Assembly (NCBI RefSeq): GCF_003610785.1
Contig: NZ_RAQQ01000003.1
Location: forward strand, 1-64,000
Length of the DNA: 64,000 nucleotides
Reading direction: 5' to 3'
Source of the DNA: Micromonospora globbae
GTDB lineage: Bacteria; Actinomycetota; Actinomycetes; Mycobacteriales; Micromonosporaceae
Each line of letters begins with the position of its first letter. Positions within the stretch are counted from its first letter, which is position 1. A program made the translations under genes and the position numbers. Shown here in pieces: positions 50,746 to 60,008 of this stretch. The notes under the pieces were generated by a model. That model had not been told where the DNA came from, made no database searches, and saw nothing but the letters and a program-made list of their open reading frames with translations.

Positions 50746-51324
50746 TCAGCTCCCGCGGCGGTACCGGAGGCCGTCCATGAGCAGGTCGAGCAGCCGTCCG
50801 GCCTGCTCCCGGCGGGTGGGCTCCCCGGTGGCGAGGGACACGCCGCTCAGGCTCGCCAGCACGTCGGCGGTGGCGACGTCCCCCCGCAGGGTCCCGGCCG
50901 CGGCGCCCGCCGACAGGAGCAGGTCGAGCGCGCGGTGCAGCCGGTCGCGGCTCTCGGCGTACGGGTTGGCGCCCGCCTCGATCACGAGCCGCAGCGCGTC
51001 GGCCATGCCCCGCTTCGTGGCGAGGTAGTCGATGAAGAGGTCCATCCAGGTCCGCAGCGCCTCGTCGGGTGGCGACGCGGCGAGCAGGTCGGGGGCGGCG
51101 TCACAGAGCTTGGCCAGTTCGCTGCGGTAGGCGGCCTCGACGAGCGCCTCCCGGGTGGGGAAGTGCCGGTAGAGGGTGCCGATGCCGACGCCCGCCTCGC
51201 GGGCGACGGACTCCAGCGTTACGTGCGGCCCGCCCTGGGAAAACGCCCGCACGGCGGCGTCGAGCAGTCGCTGGCGGTTGCGCTGGGCGTCCGCCCGTCG
51301 TGGTCGGGGGGCGTTGTCGCCCAT
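50746..51324 (-). CDS. TetR-family transcriptional regulator
   Basis: A 192-residue regulator: NRQRLLDAAVRAFSQGGPHV, TLESVAREAGVGIGTLYRHF and TREALVEAAYRSEL form the TetR N-terminal HTH, and a ligand-binding helical domain follows (LDLLLSAGAAAGTLRGDVAT with ADVLASLSGVSLATGEPTRR). CAGGAGG precedes the ATG at 51324. It is divergent from an SDR gene across a 148-bp region with two CGGAGGA-type palindromes, the usual layout for a repressor and its target. The ligand is unknown; TetR/SDR pairs often respond to hydrophobic or quinone-like compounds. Confidence 0.92.
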   Translation of the reverse strand: MGDNAPRPRRADAQRNRQRLLDAAVRAFSQGGPHVTLESVAREAGVGIGTLYRHFPTREALVEAAYRSELAKLCDAAPDLLAASPPDEALRTWMDLFIDYLATKRGMADALRLVIEAGANPYAESRDRLHRALDLLLSAGAAAGTLRGDVATADVLASLSGVSLATGEPTRREQAGRLLDLLMDGLRYRRGS

Positions 51325-51371
51325 GTCGCCTCCTGATGGTGGCCCGAGGTGTGAGCCGGCCGGTTGGCAAA

Positions 51372-51416
51372 CGGAGGAGCCTCCGGTTAGTGTCGATCGT
51401 AACGGAGGATCCTCCG
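51372..51416. promoter_or_regulatory. Two palindromic TetR operators in the TetR/SDR control region
   Basis: CGGAGGAGCCTCCG (51372-51385) and the perfect palindrome CGGAGGATCCTCCG (51403-51416) are spaced 31 bp start to start, about three helical turns. Both are preceded by AA. TAGTGT (51388-51393) and the GATCGTAAC stretch between them look like promoter elements. Repeated near-identical palindromes in a TetR-divergent region are typical operators. Confidence 0.75.
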
Positions 51417-51472
51417 CTTCCCATCGTAGTGGCCGGCCGGCGGGCGCCGGCCGACGCCGACAAGGACGGATC

Positions 51473-52420
51473 ATGACCAGTACACGAGTGAGCACCCCGT
51501 TCACGAACGAGACCACGGCACTCGAGGTGGTGCGCGGCGTCGACCTCACCGGCCGCCGGGCCGTCGTCACGGGCGGCGCCTCCGGCATCGGCGTGGAGAC
51601 CGCCCGGGCGCTCGCCCAGGCCGGCGCCGACGTCACCCTCGCCGTCCGCAACCCGTCCGCCGGTCAGGAGGCGCTCGCCGACATCACGGCCACCACCGGC
51701 AACGACCGGATCCTCGTCGCCCCGCTGGACCTGGCCGACCTGGGCTCCGTGGCGGCGTTCGTGGCGAACTGGGACGGCCCGCTGCACATCCTCGTCGACA
51801 ACGCCGGGATCATGGCCGCGCCGGAGATGCGCACCCCGCAGGGCTGGGAGATGCAGTTCGCCACCAACCACCTCGGGCACTTCGCGCTGGCCACCGGGCT
51901 GCACCCGGCACTGTCCGCGGCCGGGGGCGCCCGGATCGTCTCGGTCAGCTCGGCGGCCCACCTGCGCTCGCCGGTCGTCTTCGACGACATCCACTTCGCG
52001 CGCCGCGCGTACGACCCGTGGCTGGCGTACGGGCAGTCCAAGACCGCCAACGTGCTCTTCGCCGTCGAGGCGACCCGGCGCTGGGCCGGCGACGGCATCC
52101 TCGTCAACGCGCTGCACCCGGGCGCGATCCGGACCAACCTCCAGCGGTACGTGAGCGACGAGGAGCTGGAGCGGATGCGCGCCCAGACGGGCGGCACCGC
52201 CGGGGCCGGCTACTGGAAGACCACCGAGCAGGGCGCCGCGACGTCCGTGCTGCTCGCCGCGTCGCCGCTGCTCGACGGCGTCGGTGGGCGCTACTTCGAG
52301 GACTGCCAGGAGGCCGGGCCGAACCAGCCGGGCACCCGCACCGGGTACGCGCCGTACGCGATGGACCCGGAGGCCGCCGAGCGGCTCTGGCAGGTGTCGG
52401 AGGACATGCTGCGCGCCTGA
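51473..52420 (+). CDS. Short-chain dehydrogenase/reductase (retinol dehydrogenase-like)
   Basis: A 315-residue SDR: the NAD(P) motif TGGASGIGVETARAL near residue 35, HILVDNAGIMAAPEMRTPQG, the catalytic Ser in RIVSVSSAAHLRS and Tyr-Lys in YGQSKTANVLFAVEATRRW. LVNALHPGAIRTNLQRYVSD follows. This subclass acts on hydrophobic alcohols or aldehydes. A long C-terminal tail contains WKTTEQGAATSVLLAASPLL and RYFEDCQEAGPNQPGTRTGY, typical of retinol-dehydrogenase/WWOX-like SDRs. AAGGA precedes the ATG at 51473. It is divergent from a TetR repressor with two operators, so is probably induced by its own substrate. Confidence 0.9.
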   Translation: MTSTRVSTPFTNETTALEVVRGVDLTGRRAVVTGGASGIGVETARALAQAGADVTLAVRNPSAGQEALADITATTGNDRILVAPLDLADLGSVAAFVANWDGPLHILVDNAGIMAAPEMRTPQGWEMQFATNHLGHFALATGLHPALSAAGGARIVSVSSAAHLRSPVVFDDIHFARRAYDPWLAYGQSKTANVLFAVEATRRWAGDGILVNALHPGAIRTNLQRYVSDEELERMRAQTGGTAGAGYWKTTEQGAATSVLLAASPLLDGVGGRYFEDCQEAGPNQPGTRTGYAPYAMDPEAAERLWQVSEDMLRA

Positions 52421-52428
52421 GCGCGGAC

Positions 52429-52465
52429 GGGCCCCCTCCCGACGCCGCGCCTCGGGAGGGGGCCC
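52429..52465. terminator. Strong bidirectional hairpin between SDR and proX
   Basis: GGGCCCCCTCCCGA (52429-52442) and TCGGGAGGGGGCCC (52452-52465) are perfectly complementary, 14 bp, with a 9-nt loop. It lies 8 bp after the SDR stop and 14 bp before the convergent proX stop. Confidence 0.8.
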
Positions 52466-52479
52466 TGTCGTTCACCGGC

Positions 52480-53364
52480 TCAGGCGAGCGACGACACGTA
52501 GTCGGGGTTGGCCTTCAGCCACTCCTCGACGGCCTTCTTCTCGTCACCCTTGTGGGTGTTGAACATCAGGTCCTCCAGCGACGCGAGCTGGTCGCCGTCC
52601 ATCTTGAACGCCTTCAGCATCGAGGTGACCTCGGGGAAGTCCTCGCCGAAGCCCTTCCGGGCGAACGTGTTGATCTGCTCGGCCTGGCCCAGGGTGCCCT
52701 TCGGGTCGGCCAGGTCCTTCAGCTCGTACTTCGCGTACGCCCAGTGCGGGTGCCACAGCGTGACCACGATCGGCTTCTTCTCGGCGATCGCGCCGTCCAG
52801 AGCCGCCAGCATGGCCGGGGTGGACGAGGTCTTCAGCTTCATGGCGCTGTCGAGGCCGTAGCCGGGGATCACCTGCTCCTGCGTGGCCTTGGTGAGGCCG
52901 GCGCCCGGCTCGATGCCGATGATCTCCCCGCCGAAGGTGTCGGCCTTGGCCGCCAGATCCTCCAGGGAGTCGATGCCGTCGACGTACGCCGGCACCGCGA
53001 TGCTCAGGCTGGCGTCGTCGTACCAGACGCCGAGCTTCTCCAGCTTGTCGCCGTACTTCTCCAGGTAGGAGGCGTGCGTCTGGGGCAGCCAGCCGTCGAG
53101 GAACAGGTCGATGTCGCCGCCCGCGAGACCGCCGTAGACCAGACCGGCCTCCAGGTTCTTGAGCTCGACCTGGTAGCCCTTCTCCTCCAGGATGTTCTGC
53201 CACAGGTGGGAGGCGGCGATGGCCTCGTCCCAGGCCATGTAGCCGATCGTGATCTTCTTGCCGTCGCCGGACGCGTCATCCGACTCGCTGCAGGCGGCGG
53301 CGCCACCCAGGGCCAGGGTCGCGGTCACCGCCACGGCGAGGACGCGCTTCAGCGTGGAAAACAA
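52480..53364 (-). CDS. proX: ABC transporter glycine-betaine/choline-type substrate-binding lipoprotein
   Basis: A 294-residue extracytoplasmic solute-binding protein of the ProX/OpuAC family. The signal peptide (LFSTLKRVLAVAV and a hydrophobic core) ends at AAACSES with a lipidated Cys near residue 25. The mature domain has ITIGYMAWDEAIAASHLWQN, LAGGDIDLFLDGWLPQTHAS, GGEIIGIEPGAGLTKATQEQ, IVVTLWHPHWAYAKYELKDL and VTSMLKAFKMDGDQLASLED. The aromatic Trp and Tyr residues would form the cation-pi box for quaternary ammonium compounds. TTG at 53364 is preferred because AGGAAGGAC lies about 8 nt upstream. It is last in the proV-proW-proX order, 79 bp after proW. Confidence 0.92.
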   Translation of the reverse strand: MFSTLKRVLAVAVTATLALGGAAACSESDDASGDGKKITIGYMAWDEAIAASHLWQNILEEKGYQVELKNLEAGLVYGGLAGGDIDLFLDGWLPQTHASYLEKYGDKLEKLGVWYDDASLSIAVPAYVDGIDSLEDLAAKADTFGGEIIGIEPGAGLTKATQEQVIPGYGLDSAMKLKTSSTPAMLAALDGAIAEKKPIVVTLWHPHWAYAKYELKDLADPKGTLGQAEQINTFARKGFGEDFPEVTSMLKAFKMDGDQLASLEDLMFNTHKGDEKKAVEEWLKANPDYVSSLA

Positions 53365-53443
53365 CCTATTTGTCCTTCCTGTAGAGAGTCGCCGGCGTCC
53401 CACGTGTCCGAAGGATCCGCGACGCCGGCGCGGAGGGCGACGA

Positions 53444-54337
53444 TCAGGCGGCCTGCCGCGCGAGGCGCTGCGCCCGCGCGGACGGGAACCGCTCGCCCAC
53501 GGAATCGGTCAGCCGGTCGAGCACCACGGCGAGGACCACGACGGCGATGCCGCCCTCGAAGCCGCTGCCCACCTCGACCTGGGACAACGCGAACATGATC
53601 ACGTCGCCGAGGCCGCCGGCGCCGACCATGCCGGCGATGACGACCATGGACAGCGCCAGCATGATGACCTGGTTGACCCCGGTCATGATGGTCGGCAGGG
53701 CCAGCGGCAGCTTGGTCCGGAGCAGCACCATCCACGGAGGCGCCCCGAACGACTCGGCGGCCTGCACGATCTCCTTGTCGACCTGGCGGAGGCCCAGCTC
53801 GGTGAGGCGTACGCCGGGCGGCATGCTGAACACCAGCGTGGCGAGCACACCGGGCACGGTGCCGATGCCGAAGAAGAAGATCGCCGGGATCAGGTAGACG
53901 AACGCCGGCATGGTCTGCATGAGGTCCAGCACCGGCCGGGCCACGGCGGAGGCCCGCCGGTTCTCCGCGATGAAGACGCCCAACGGGATCGCCAGCACCA
54001 GGGCGAGCGCGCTGGCCACGAGCACCTGGGCCAGGGTGCTCATGGTCTCCTCCCAGTACGGCATGCCGGCCACCAGGCCGAGGCCGACCGCGGTGCCCAG
54101 GCCGAACTTCCAGCCGCGCAGCCACCAGCCGAGCCCCGCCAGGACCAGGACGACCACGACCGCCGGCACGCCGGTGAGCAGGTCGTCGAGCGGGCGGACC
54201 AGGGCGTCGACCACGGCGGCGATCGCGTCGAAGGCGGGGCCGAGGGTGCCGGTGGCCCAGTCGACGGCGGACTCGGTCCAGGTGCCCAGCGGCACCCGGG
54301 GCAGCCAACCGTCGAGCGGCGACTCGTGCTGGCTCAT
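53444..54337 (-). CDS. proW: ABC transporter glycine-betaine-type permease
   Basis: A 297-residue ProW/OpuAB-type permease with about six or seven helices. The permease-specific EAA loop lies near residue 195 (VDKEIVQAAESFGAPPWMVL), followed by LLRTKLPLALPTIMTGVNQV and IMLALSMVVIAGMVGAGGLG. LDLMQTMPAFVYLIPAIFFF is also typical of the family. The N-terminus (SQHESPLDGWLPRVPLGTWT) is the short extension often seen in ProW. Its ATG overlaps the proV stop by 4 bp (ATGA), so the two are translationally coupled. It brings quaternary ammonium osmolytes into the cell with proV and proX. Confidence 0.94.
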   Translation of the reverse strand: MSQHESPLDGWLPRVPLGTWTESAVDWATGTLGPAFDAIAAVVDALVRPLDDLLTGVPAVVVVLVLAGLGWWLRGWKFGLGTAVGLGLVAGMPYWEETMSTLAQVLVASALALVLAIPLGVFIAENRRASAVARPVLDLMQTMPAFVYLIPAIFFFGIGTVPGVLATLVFSMPPGVRLTELGLRQVDKEIVQAAESFGAPPWMVLLRTKLPLALPTIMTGVNQVIMLALSMVVIAGMVGAGGLGDVIMFALSQVEVGSGFEGGIAVVVLAVVLDRLTDSVGERFPSARAQRLARQAA

Positions 54338-55587
54338 GCCGGATCTCCCTTCGCGCCGACGAGGTCGACCTCGGCCGGGCCGTCCAGCGCGGGCACCTCG
54401 TGCGGTGTGGTGCTGGCCAGGGCGCTGAGCAGGGTGATCCGTGGGATCACACCGGCCAGCCGGCCCTTCGCGTCCAGCACGGCCACGGGGTGCTGGCTCT
54501 CGGCGCAGTCGGCGAACAGATCGGCGACGGCCGTGTCCTCGGTGACCGTCCGGACCCGCTCGGTCGAGACGTACCCGTCGAGGCTCTGCCGGCCCTCGCG
54601 CAGCGCGCGCAGCACCTCGTCCTCGGTGACCGTGCCGAGGAACTGCTTCCGCGGACCGGTCACGTAGACCACCGAGGTCTGGTTCTCCCGCAGCGCGCGG
54701 GCCGCCACCCGGGGACCGACGTTGACGTCCAGCGTGGTCTGCGCCTTCTCCATGACCGAGGAGGCGGTGAGGATCCGGGTGCGGTCGACGTCCGCGACGA
54801 ACTGCGCCACGTAGTCGTTGGCGGGGTCGGTGAGGATCTCCTCGGCCGTGCCGATCTGGACGATCCGCCCGTCCCGCATCACGGCGATCCGGTCGCCGAG
54901 CCGCATGGCCTCGTTGAGGTCGTGGGTGATGAAGACGATCGTCTTGCCCAGCTCGGCCTGGAGCTCCAGGAGCTGGTCCTGGACCTCGCGGCGGATGAGC
55001 GGGTCCAGCGCGGAGAACGCCTCGTCCATCAGCAGGATGTCCGTGCCGGCCGCGAGCGCGCGGGCCAGCCCGACCCGCTGCCGCATGCCGCCGGAGAGGT
55101 TGTGCGGCAGCTTGTCCGCCCAGTCCGCCAGGCCCACCATGCGCAGCGCGTCCATGGCCCGCTCGCGCCGCTCGGCCTTCGGCAGGCCGGCGACCTCCAA
55201 CGCGTACCCGGCGTTCTCCAGCACCGTCCGGTGCGGCATCAGCGCGAAGTGCTGGAAGACCATGCTGATCTTCTCCCGGCGCAGCTTGCGCAGCGCGGCG
55301 GGGCGGAGCGTGGTCAGTTCCACCCCGTCGACCCGCACGCTGCCCTGGGTCGGGCGGAGCAGGCCGTTGAGCATCCGGATGAGGGTGGACTTGCCGGAAC
55401 CGGAGAGGCCCATCACGACGAAGATCTCGCCGGGGCGTACCTCGAAGTTCGCGTCGATGACGGCGGCCGTGGCCGGGAGCCCGGCGAGCGCCTCGTCCCG
55501 GGGGGCGCCGTCCGCGAGGCGCCTCATCGCCTCGTCCGTCCGGCTGCCGAACACCTTGTAGAGCGACTTCACTGCGAGTGCGGGCAC
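54334..55587 (-). CDS. proV: ABC transporter glycine-betaine-type ATPase with CBS domains
   Basis: A 417-residue ATP-binding subunit. Walker A GLSGSGKSTLIRML at about residue 60, signature LSGGMRQRVGLARALAAG, Walker B DILLMDEAFSALDPLI and H-loop FITHDLNEAMRLGDRIAVM are intact. Residues about 280-400 form two CBS motifs (TSVVYVTGPRKQFLGTVTED and HPVAVLDAKGRLAGVIPRIT) that may sense ionic strength or a nucleotide such as c-di-AMP. Extra N-terminal sequence before Walker A (VFGSRTDEAMRRLADGAPRD) is the known ProV/OpuAA extension. GTG at 55587 follows GGAGAGGGG. It is first in the operon, with a long upstream spacer. Confidence 0.94.
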   Translation of the reverse strand: MPALAVKSLYKVFGSRTDEAMRRLADGAPRDEALAGLPATAAVIDANFEVRPGEIFVVMGLSGSGKSTLIRMLNGLLRPTQGSVRVDGVELTTLRPAALRKLRREKISMVFQHFALMPHRTVLENAGYALEVAGLPKAERRERAMDALRMVGLADWADKLPHNLSGGMRQRVGLARALAAGTDILLMDEAFSALDPLIRREVQDQLLELQAELGKTIVFITHDLNEAMRLGDRIAVMRDGRIVQIGTAEEILTDPANDYVAQFVADVDRTRILTASSVMEKAQTTLDVNVGPRVAARALRENQTSVVYVTGPRKQFLGTVTEDEVLRALREGRQSLDGYVSTERVRTVTEDTAVADLFADCAESQHPVAVLDAKGRLAGVIPRITLLSALASTTPHEVPALDGPAEVDLVGAKGDPA

Positions 55588-56486
55588 GATCCCCTCTCCG
55601 ACGGAAACCGGTGGCGGATCACGCCATCGATGACCATCTTCGCGTCTCGTCCGTCGATATCAACACCGATCACATTCGGTGGGCCATCCCGGCCTGGGCG
55701 GAAAACCTACCGGCGTCATCGCCGTAAATCCAGCCGGTCCCGCGCGGATTGTGGAACTGACCACAAAAAATGGGCGATCCCAATTGTCGAATTCGGTCAC
55801 GGTACGCAGGACGTACGTACTGTCCGTGGTCGTGGCGCGGGTGGTTGGGTCCTTCCTGCACCGTTTGTCCCCGCGACACGGGACGCGGAGGCGCGTGATC
55901 AGCCGCGGACGCCCGTCCCCGAATATGAAGGCGTTGATAGAGAACTGTCATGCGTTCGTCATATTCGGCACGGGCCCCGCGGCGCACTCGGCCGACGCAT
56001 TCCGGTTACCGGTTTCGGCGTCGCCGAGGCGCGGTGCCGGCCGCGCAGAAGTGCCGGGTGTCCACCGGGGACGCCGACAGAACAGTGCCGCGGCGCGGGT
56101 CGGCGCGCGACCCGGCGGGCCGACCGGATCGGTGCCGGCGGCGCGGCAACCATCGACCACCCCGGATGCCCTTCATGCCGACAGCACCGAGCGGGATCTT
56201 CCGGCGGGCCGCGTCGGGCGTTGGGTCGACTCGTCCGGCCGGCGGGCCCGGGGGACCGGTCTCGTCGCCGTACGCCTGCGGCCGGCGCCGCGTGGCGCCG
56301 GCGGTGCCAGGGCGCCCGTCACCGGCCGACGCGGGCGGTGACCGTCATGTCGGCGCGCGGGTCGTGCGGGCGGGTCGTGCGGCCAGCTACCGCCGCTCGG
56401 GCGGCTGCCGCCGCTCCGGCCGCCCGGCGGGGACGACGGCCTGGACCCGGCGCGTCGGCGCCCGACCCGGACGGCCCGGACACGCG
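55588..56486. other. Long intergenic region upstream of proVWX
   Basis: About 900 bp hold no gene I can support. The stretch 55640-55970 is A/T-richer than its surroundings, with CACAAAAAATGGG and AATTGTCGAATTC. It also has the inverted repeat CGAATATGA (55920-55928)/TCATATTCG (55959-55967) and an ACGTACGTAC core near 55812. These are candidates for the proV control region, which osmotic regulation would require. 55980-56480 is GC-rich and has only Arg/Pro/Gly noise frames. A minus-strand frame of about 93 codons starting MTVLYQRLHIRGR (near 55950) has no ribosome-binding site or family match. Confidence 0.5.
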
Positions 56487-56489
56487 AAA

Positions 56490-56517
56490 GGGGCGCCCCG
56501 GTTGCCCGGGGCGCCCC
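56490..56517 (-). terminator. Terminator hairpin of sucB
   Basis: GGGGCGCCCCGG and CCGGGGCGCCCC pair around a 4-nt loop (TTGC), in a 28-bp span that starts 20 bp beyond the sucB stop. GAAAGG precedes it on the plus strand. It is a strong stem that probably ends the lpdA-sucB transcript. Confidence 0.75.
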
Positions 56518-56536
56518 TGTGGGCCGCGTCAGCGAC

Positions 56537-58366
56537 TCAGAGACCCAGCTCCGCCTCGAAGTTGCCGGCCTCCAACCGCTCCTTGATCGCCGTCAGGAAG
56601 CGGGCGGCGTCGGCGCCGTCGATCAGGCGGTGGTCGTACGAGAGGGCCAGGTAGATCATCGACCGGACGGCGATGACCTCGCCCAGCTCCGGGTCGTTGA
56701 CCACGACCGGGCGCTTCACGACGGCACCGGTGCCGAGCATCGCCGACTGCGGCGACGGCACGATCGGGGTGTCGAAGAGCGCGCCCCGGCTGCCGGTGTT
56801 CGTGAGCGTGAACGTGGCGCCCGCGATCTCGTCCGGCGTGATCTTGTTGGCCCGGGTCCGCTCCGCCAGGTCGGCGACGCGCTTCGCGATGCCGCCCAGG
56901 TTCAGGTCACCGGCGTTGTGGATGACCGGCACGAGCAGGCCGCGCTCGGTGTCCACGGCGATGCCGAGGTGCTCCGCCTCCGGGTAGGTGATCGTCCCCG
57001 CCTCGAGGTCCATCCGGGCGTTGACGATCGGGTAGCGCTGCAACGCCTCGATCGCCGCCAGGGCGAAGAACGGCAGGAAGGACAGCTTCACGCCGTGCCG
57101 GGCGAGGAACGAGTCCTTCGCCTGGGCCCGCAGCTTCGCGATCTTGGTGACGTCCACCTCGATGACGGTGGTGAGCTGCGCCATCTCGTGCAGCGACTGG
57201 TGCATCCGCTTGGCGATGGCCGCGCGGATCCGGGGCAGCTTCTCGGTCGTGCCCCGCTTCGCGCTCGGCTGCGGCTTGGCGGCCGGCTGGGCCGGCGCCG
57301 CGGCGGCCGGCTGGGGTGCGGCCGGAGCCGGGGCGGCCTTGGCGGCCCGGGCCCGCTCCGCGGCGTCCAGCACGTCCTGCTTGCGGATCCGCCCGCCGAC
57401 GCCGGTGCCGTTGACCGTGGACAGGTCCACGCCGTGCTCGCTGGCGAGCTTGCGCACCAGCGGGGTCACGTAGCCGGGAGCCTCCCCGCCGCCCTGGGCG
57501 GGAGCGGCCGGAGCCTGCGGGGCCGGGGCCGGCGGCACCGCACGCTGCTCGGCCTGCGCCGGCTGCGCGGCGGTCTCCGCCTCGGCCGCCGGCTCGTTGT
57601 ACGACAGGCCGGGCGTCGCGGCGGGAGCCGGCTTCGCCTCCGGCTGCGGGGCCGGCTTCGCCTCGGGCTGCGGCGCGGGAGCCGGCGTCGCCTCGGGCGC
57701 GGGGGCCGGGGCGGGCTTCGCCTCGGCCGGGGCGGCGCCCGCGGCGCCGATGACGGCCAGTTCGGCGCCGACCTCGGCGGTCTCGTCCTCGGCCACCTTG
57801 ATCTCCAGCACGGTGCCGGCGACCGGGGACGGGATCTCGGTGTCCACCTTGTCGGTGGAGACCTCCAGCAGGGGCTCGTCCACCTCGACGGTGTCACCGA
57901 CCTGCTTCAACCAGCGGGTGACCGTACCCTCGGTGACGCTCTCGCCGAGGGCCGGCATGGTGACCGGCGTGCCCCCGCCCGACGGCGCGGCCTGCGGGGC
58001 CGGGGCGGCCTGCGGGGCCGGCTCGGGCTCGGGCGCCGTGCCCTCGGCGGCGGCCGTCGGCTGCGGGGCGGGAGCGGCCTGCTCGGCCGGCGCCTGCTGC
58101 TGCGGCGCGGCGCCGCCGGCCTCCTCACCCTCGCCGGAGATGACGGCCAGCTCGCTGCCGACCTCGGCGGTCTCGTCCTCCCCGACCACGATCCGGGTCA
58201 GCACGCCCGCCGCCGGCGACGGGATCTCGGTGTCCACCTTGTCGGTGGAGACCTCCAGCAGGGGCTCGTCGACCTCGACGGTGTCGCCCTCCTGCTTGAG
58301 CCAGCGGGTGACGGTGCCCTCGGTGACGCTCTCGCCGAGCCGAGGCATGGTGACCGATACCGGCAT
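56537..58366 (-). CDS. sucB: Dihydrolipoamide succinyltransferase (2-oxoglutarate dehydrogenase E2), two lipoyl domains
   Basis: A 609-residue E2 component. Two lipoyl domains are present (about residues 1-78 and 128-205), each with the lipoylated-Lys motif [13 protein letters not shown]. Long Ala/Pro linkers separate them. A peripheral subunit-binding domain follows ([20 protein letters not shown], then [15 protein letters not shown] at about residues 300-335), and the acyltransferase domain contains the His-Asp pair in [19 protein letters not shown] near the C-terminus. LipA and LipB in this window modify its lysines. A GGAG motif lies 9-10 nt before the ATG. It is 72 bp downstream of lpdA on the same strand, an E3-E2 operon. 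Confidence 0.95.
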   Translation of the reverse strand: MPVSVTMPRLGESVTEGTVTRWLKQEGDTVEVDEPLLEVSTDKVDTEIPSPAAGVLTRIVVGEDETAEVGSELAVISGEGEEAGGAAPQQQAPAEQAAPAPQPTAAAEGTAPEPEPAPQAAPAPQAAPSGGGTPVTMPALGESVTEGTVTRWLKQVGDTVEVDEPLLEVSTDKVDTEIPSPVAGTVLEIKVAEDETAEVGAELAVIGAAGAAPAEAKPAPAPAPEATPAPAPQPEAKPAPQPEAKPAPAATPGLSYNEPAAEAETAAQPAQAEQRAVPPAPAPQAPAAPAQGGGEAPGYVTPLVRKLASEHGVDLSTVNGTGVGGRIRKQDVLDAAERARAAKAAPAPAAPQPAAAAPAQPAAKPQPSAKRGTTEKLPRIRAAIAKRMHQSLHEMAQLTTVIEVDVTKIAKLRAQAKDSFLARHGVKLSFLPFFALAAIEALQRYPIVNARMDLEAGTITYPEAEHLGIAVDTERGLLVPVIHNAGDLNLGGIAKRVADLAERTRANKITPDEIAGATFTLTNTGSRGALFDTPIVPSPQSAMLGTGAVVKRPVVVNDPELGEVIAVRSMIYLALSYDHRLIDGADAARFLTAIKERLEAGNFEAELGL

Positions 58367-58438
58367 GTTCTCCAGACTCCTTCATTCCCCTGGTGCGATC
58401 TCGCCCGTCTGCCGCCGGACGCCGCGGAATACGTTCGA

Positions 58439-59830
58439 TCAGGCGTGCGCGTGCAGCGGCTTGCCGGCGAGGGCCAGGTGCGCCTCGCCCAGGGCCTCGT
58501 TCTGCGTCGGGTGGGCGTGCACGAGCTGCGCCACCTCGGCCGGGTACGCCTCCCAGTTGTAGATGAGCTGCGCCTCACCGATCAGCTCACCGACCCGGGC
58601 ACCCACCATGTGGACGCCGACCACGGGGCCGTCCTCGACCCGCACCAGCTTCACGAAGCCGGTCGTCTTGAGGATCTGGCTCTTGCCGTTGCCGCCCAGG
58701 TTGTAGTTGTAGGTCTTGACCTTGTCGGCGCCGTACTGCTCCTTGGCCTTCGCCTCCGTGAGGCCGACCGACGCGAGCTGCGGCTCGCAGTAGGTCACCC
58801 GCGGGATGCCGGCCTCGTCGATGACGGCCGGGTTCTGGCCGGCGATCTCCTCGGCCACGAAGATGCCCTGCTGGAAGCCGCGGTGCGCGAGCTGGAGGCC
58901 GGGCACGATGTCGCCGACCGCGTAGACGTTCGGCACGCTGGTGCGCAGCCGCTCGTCGGTCAGCACGTAGCCGCGGTCCATCCGCACGCCCTGCTCCTCG
59001 TAGCCGAGGTCGGCCGTGTTCGGGCCGCGGCCCACGGCGACCAGCAGCACCTCGGCCTCGACGACCTCGCCGCCGGCGATGGTCACCTTCACACCGTTGT
59101 CGGTCTTCTCGACCTTCTCGAACGGCTTGCCGACCTTGAAGTTGATCTTCCGCTTGCGGAAGGCCCGCTCCAGCGCCTTCGAGGACTCCTCGTCCTCCGC
59201 GGCGACCAGCCGGGGCAGCGCCTCGATGATCGTCACGTCCACGCCGAAGGACTTCCACACGCTGGCGAACTCGACGCCGATCACGCCGCCGCCGAGCACG
59301 ATCGCCGAGGACGGCACCCGGTCCAGGAACAGGGCGTGGTCGCTCGTGATGATCCGCTCCCCGTCGACCTCCAGGCCGGGCAGGCTCTTCGCGTACGAGC
59401 CGGAGGCCAGCACGATGTTGCGCCCGGTGTAGCGCTTGCCGTCGACCTCGACGGCGTTCGGCGCCACCAGCCGGCCGGCGCCCGCCACGAACGTGATGTT
59501 CTTGGCGCTGCCCACCAGGCCCTGCAGGCCCTTGTAGAGGCGGGAGATGACGCCGTCCTTGTACGAGTTGACCGCCGCCATGTCGATGCCGACCAGCTCG
59601 GCCTTCACGCCGAACTGCTCCGCCTCGCGGGTCTGGTCGGCGATCTCGGCCGCGTGCAGCAGGGCCTTGGTCGGGATGCAGCCGTTGTGCAGGCAGGTCC
59701 CGCCGAGCTTCCCCTTCTCGATCAGGGCGACGGAGAGGTCCAGCTGGGCGGCCCGCAGCGCCGCCGCGTAGCCGCCGCTGCCACCTCCGAGGATGACGAT
59801 GTCGAAGGTTGCGTCGTTCGGCTCGCTCAC
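58439..59830 (-). CDS. lpdA: Dihydrolipoyl dehydrogenase (E3)
   Basis: A 463-residue flavoprotein disulfide reductase that re-oxidises dihydrolipoamide. FAD motif FDIVILGGGSGGYAAALRAA, redox-active pair in LGGTCLHNGCIPTKALLHAA, NAD motif SSAIVLGGGVIGVEFASVWK with VTIIEALPRLVAAEDEESSK, second FAD motif NVYAVGDIVPGLQLAHRGF, and the C-terminal active-site His-Glu in HAHPTQNEALGEAHLALA. GTG at 59830 is chosen because GGGAG precedes it and VSEPNDATFDIVILGG begins the homology. It is upstream of sucB in the same operon and probably also serves pyruvate dehydrogenase and the glycine-cleavage system, whose T-protein is encoded at 62.2-63.3 kb. Confidence 0.96.
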   Translation of the reverse strand: MSEPNDATFDIVILGGGSGGYAAALRAAQLDLSVALIEKGKLGGTCLHNGCIPTKALLHAAEIADQTREAEQFGVKAELVGIDMAAVNSYKDGVISRLYKGLQGLVGSAKNITFVAGAGRLVAPNAVEVDGKRYTGRNIVLASGSYAKSLPGLEVDGERIITSDHALFLDRVPSSAIVLGGGVIGVEFASVWKSFGVDVTIIEALPRLVAAEDEESSKALERAFRKRKINFKVGKPFEKVEKTDNGVKVTIAGGEVVEAEVLLVAVGRGPNTADLGYEEQGVRMDRGYVLTDERLRTSVPNVYAVGDIVPGLQLAHRGFQQGIFVAEEIAGQNPAVIDEAGIPRVTYCEPQLASVGLTEAKAKEQYGADKVKTYNYNLGGNGKSQILKTTGFVKLVRVEDGPVVGVHMVGARVGELIGEAQLIYNWEAYPAEVAQLVHAHPTQNEALGEAHLALAGKPLHAHA

Positions 59831-60008
59831 GTCCAACTCCCAGGTCGCGTCGCTGCATCGGGGGTCACGGTGGGCCGGCACGGGGCAGAGCCCACCTCGG
59901 TCATCTTGTCACCACCGGGCACAGGGCGCGTAGTGAGGTGCCCAACGACACGTCCCCGACACGTAGGCTTGGCACCGTTGTCGATGACGGATTGTGGGGG
60001 AGAGGTCC

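Noticed and set aside
55670..55987. Minus-strand ORF of about 105 codons in the region upstream of proV
   Set aside because: No ribosome-binding site, no recognisable motif, and codon use unlike neighbouring genes; left as intergenic.
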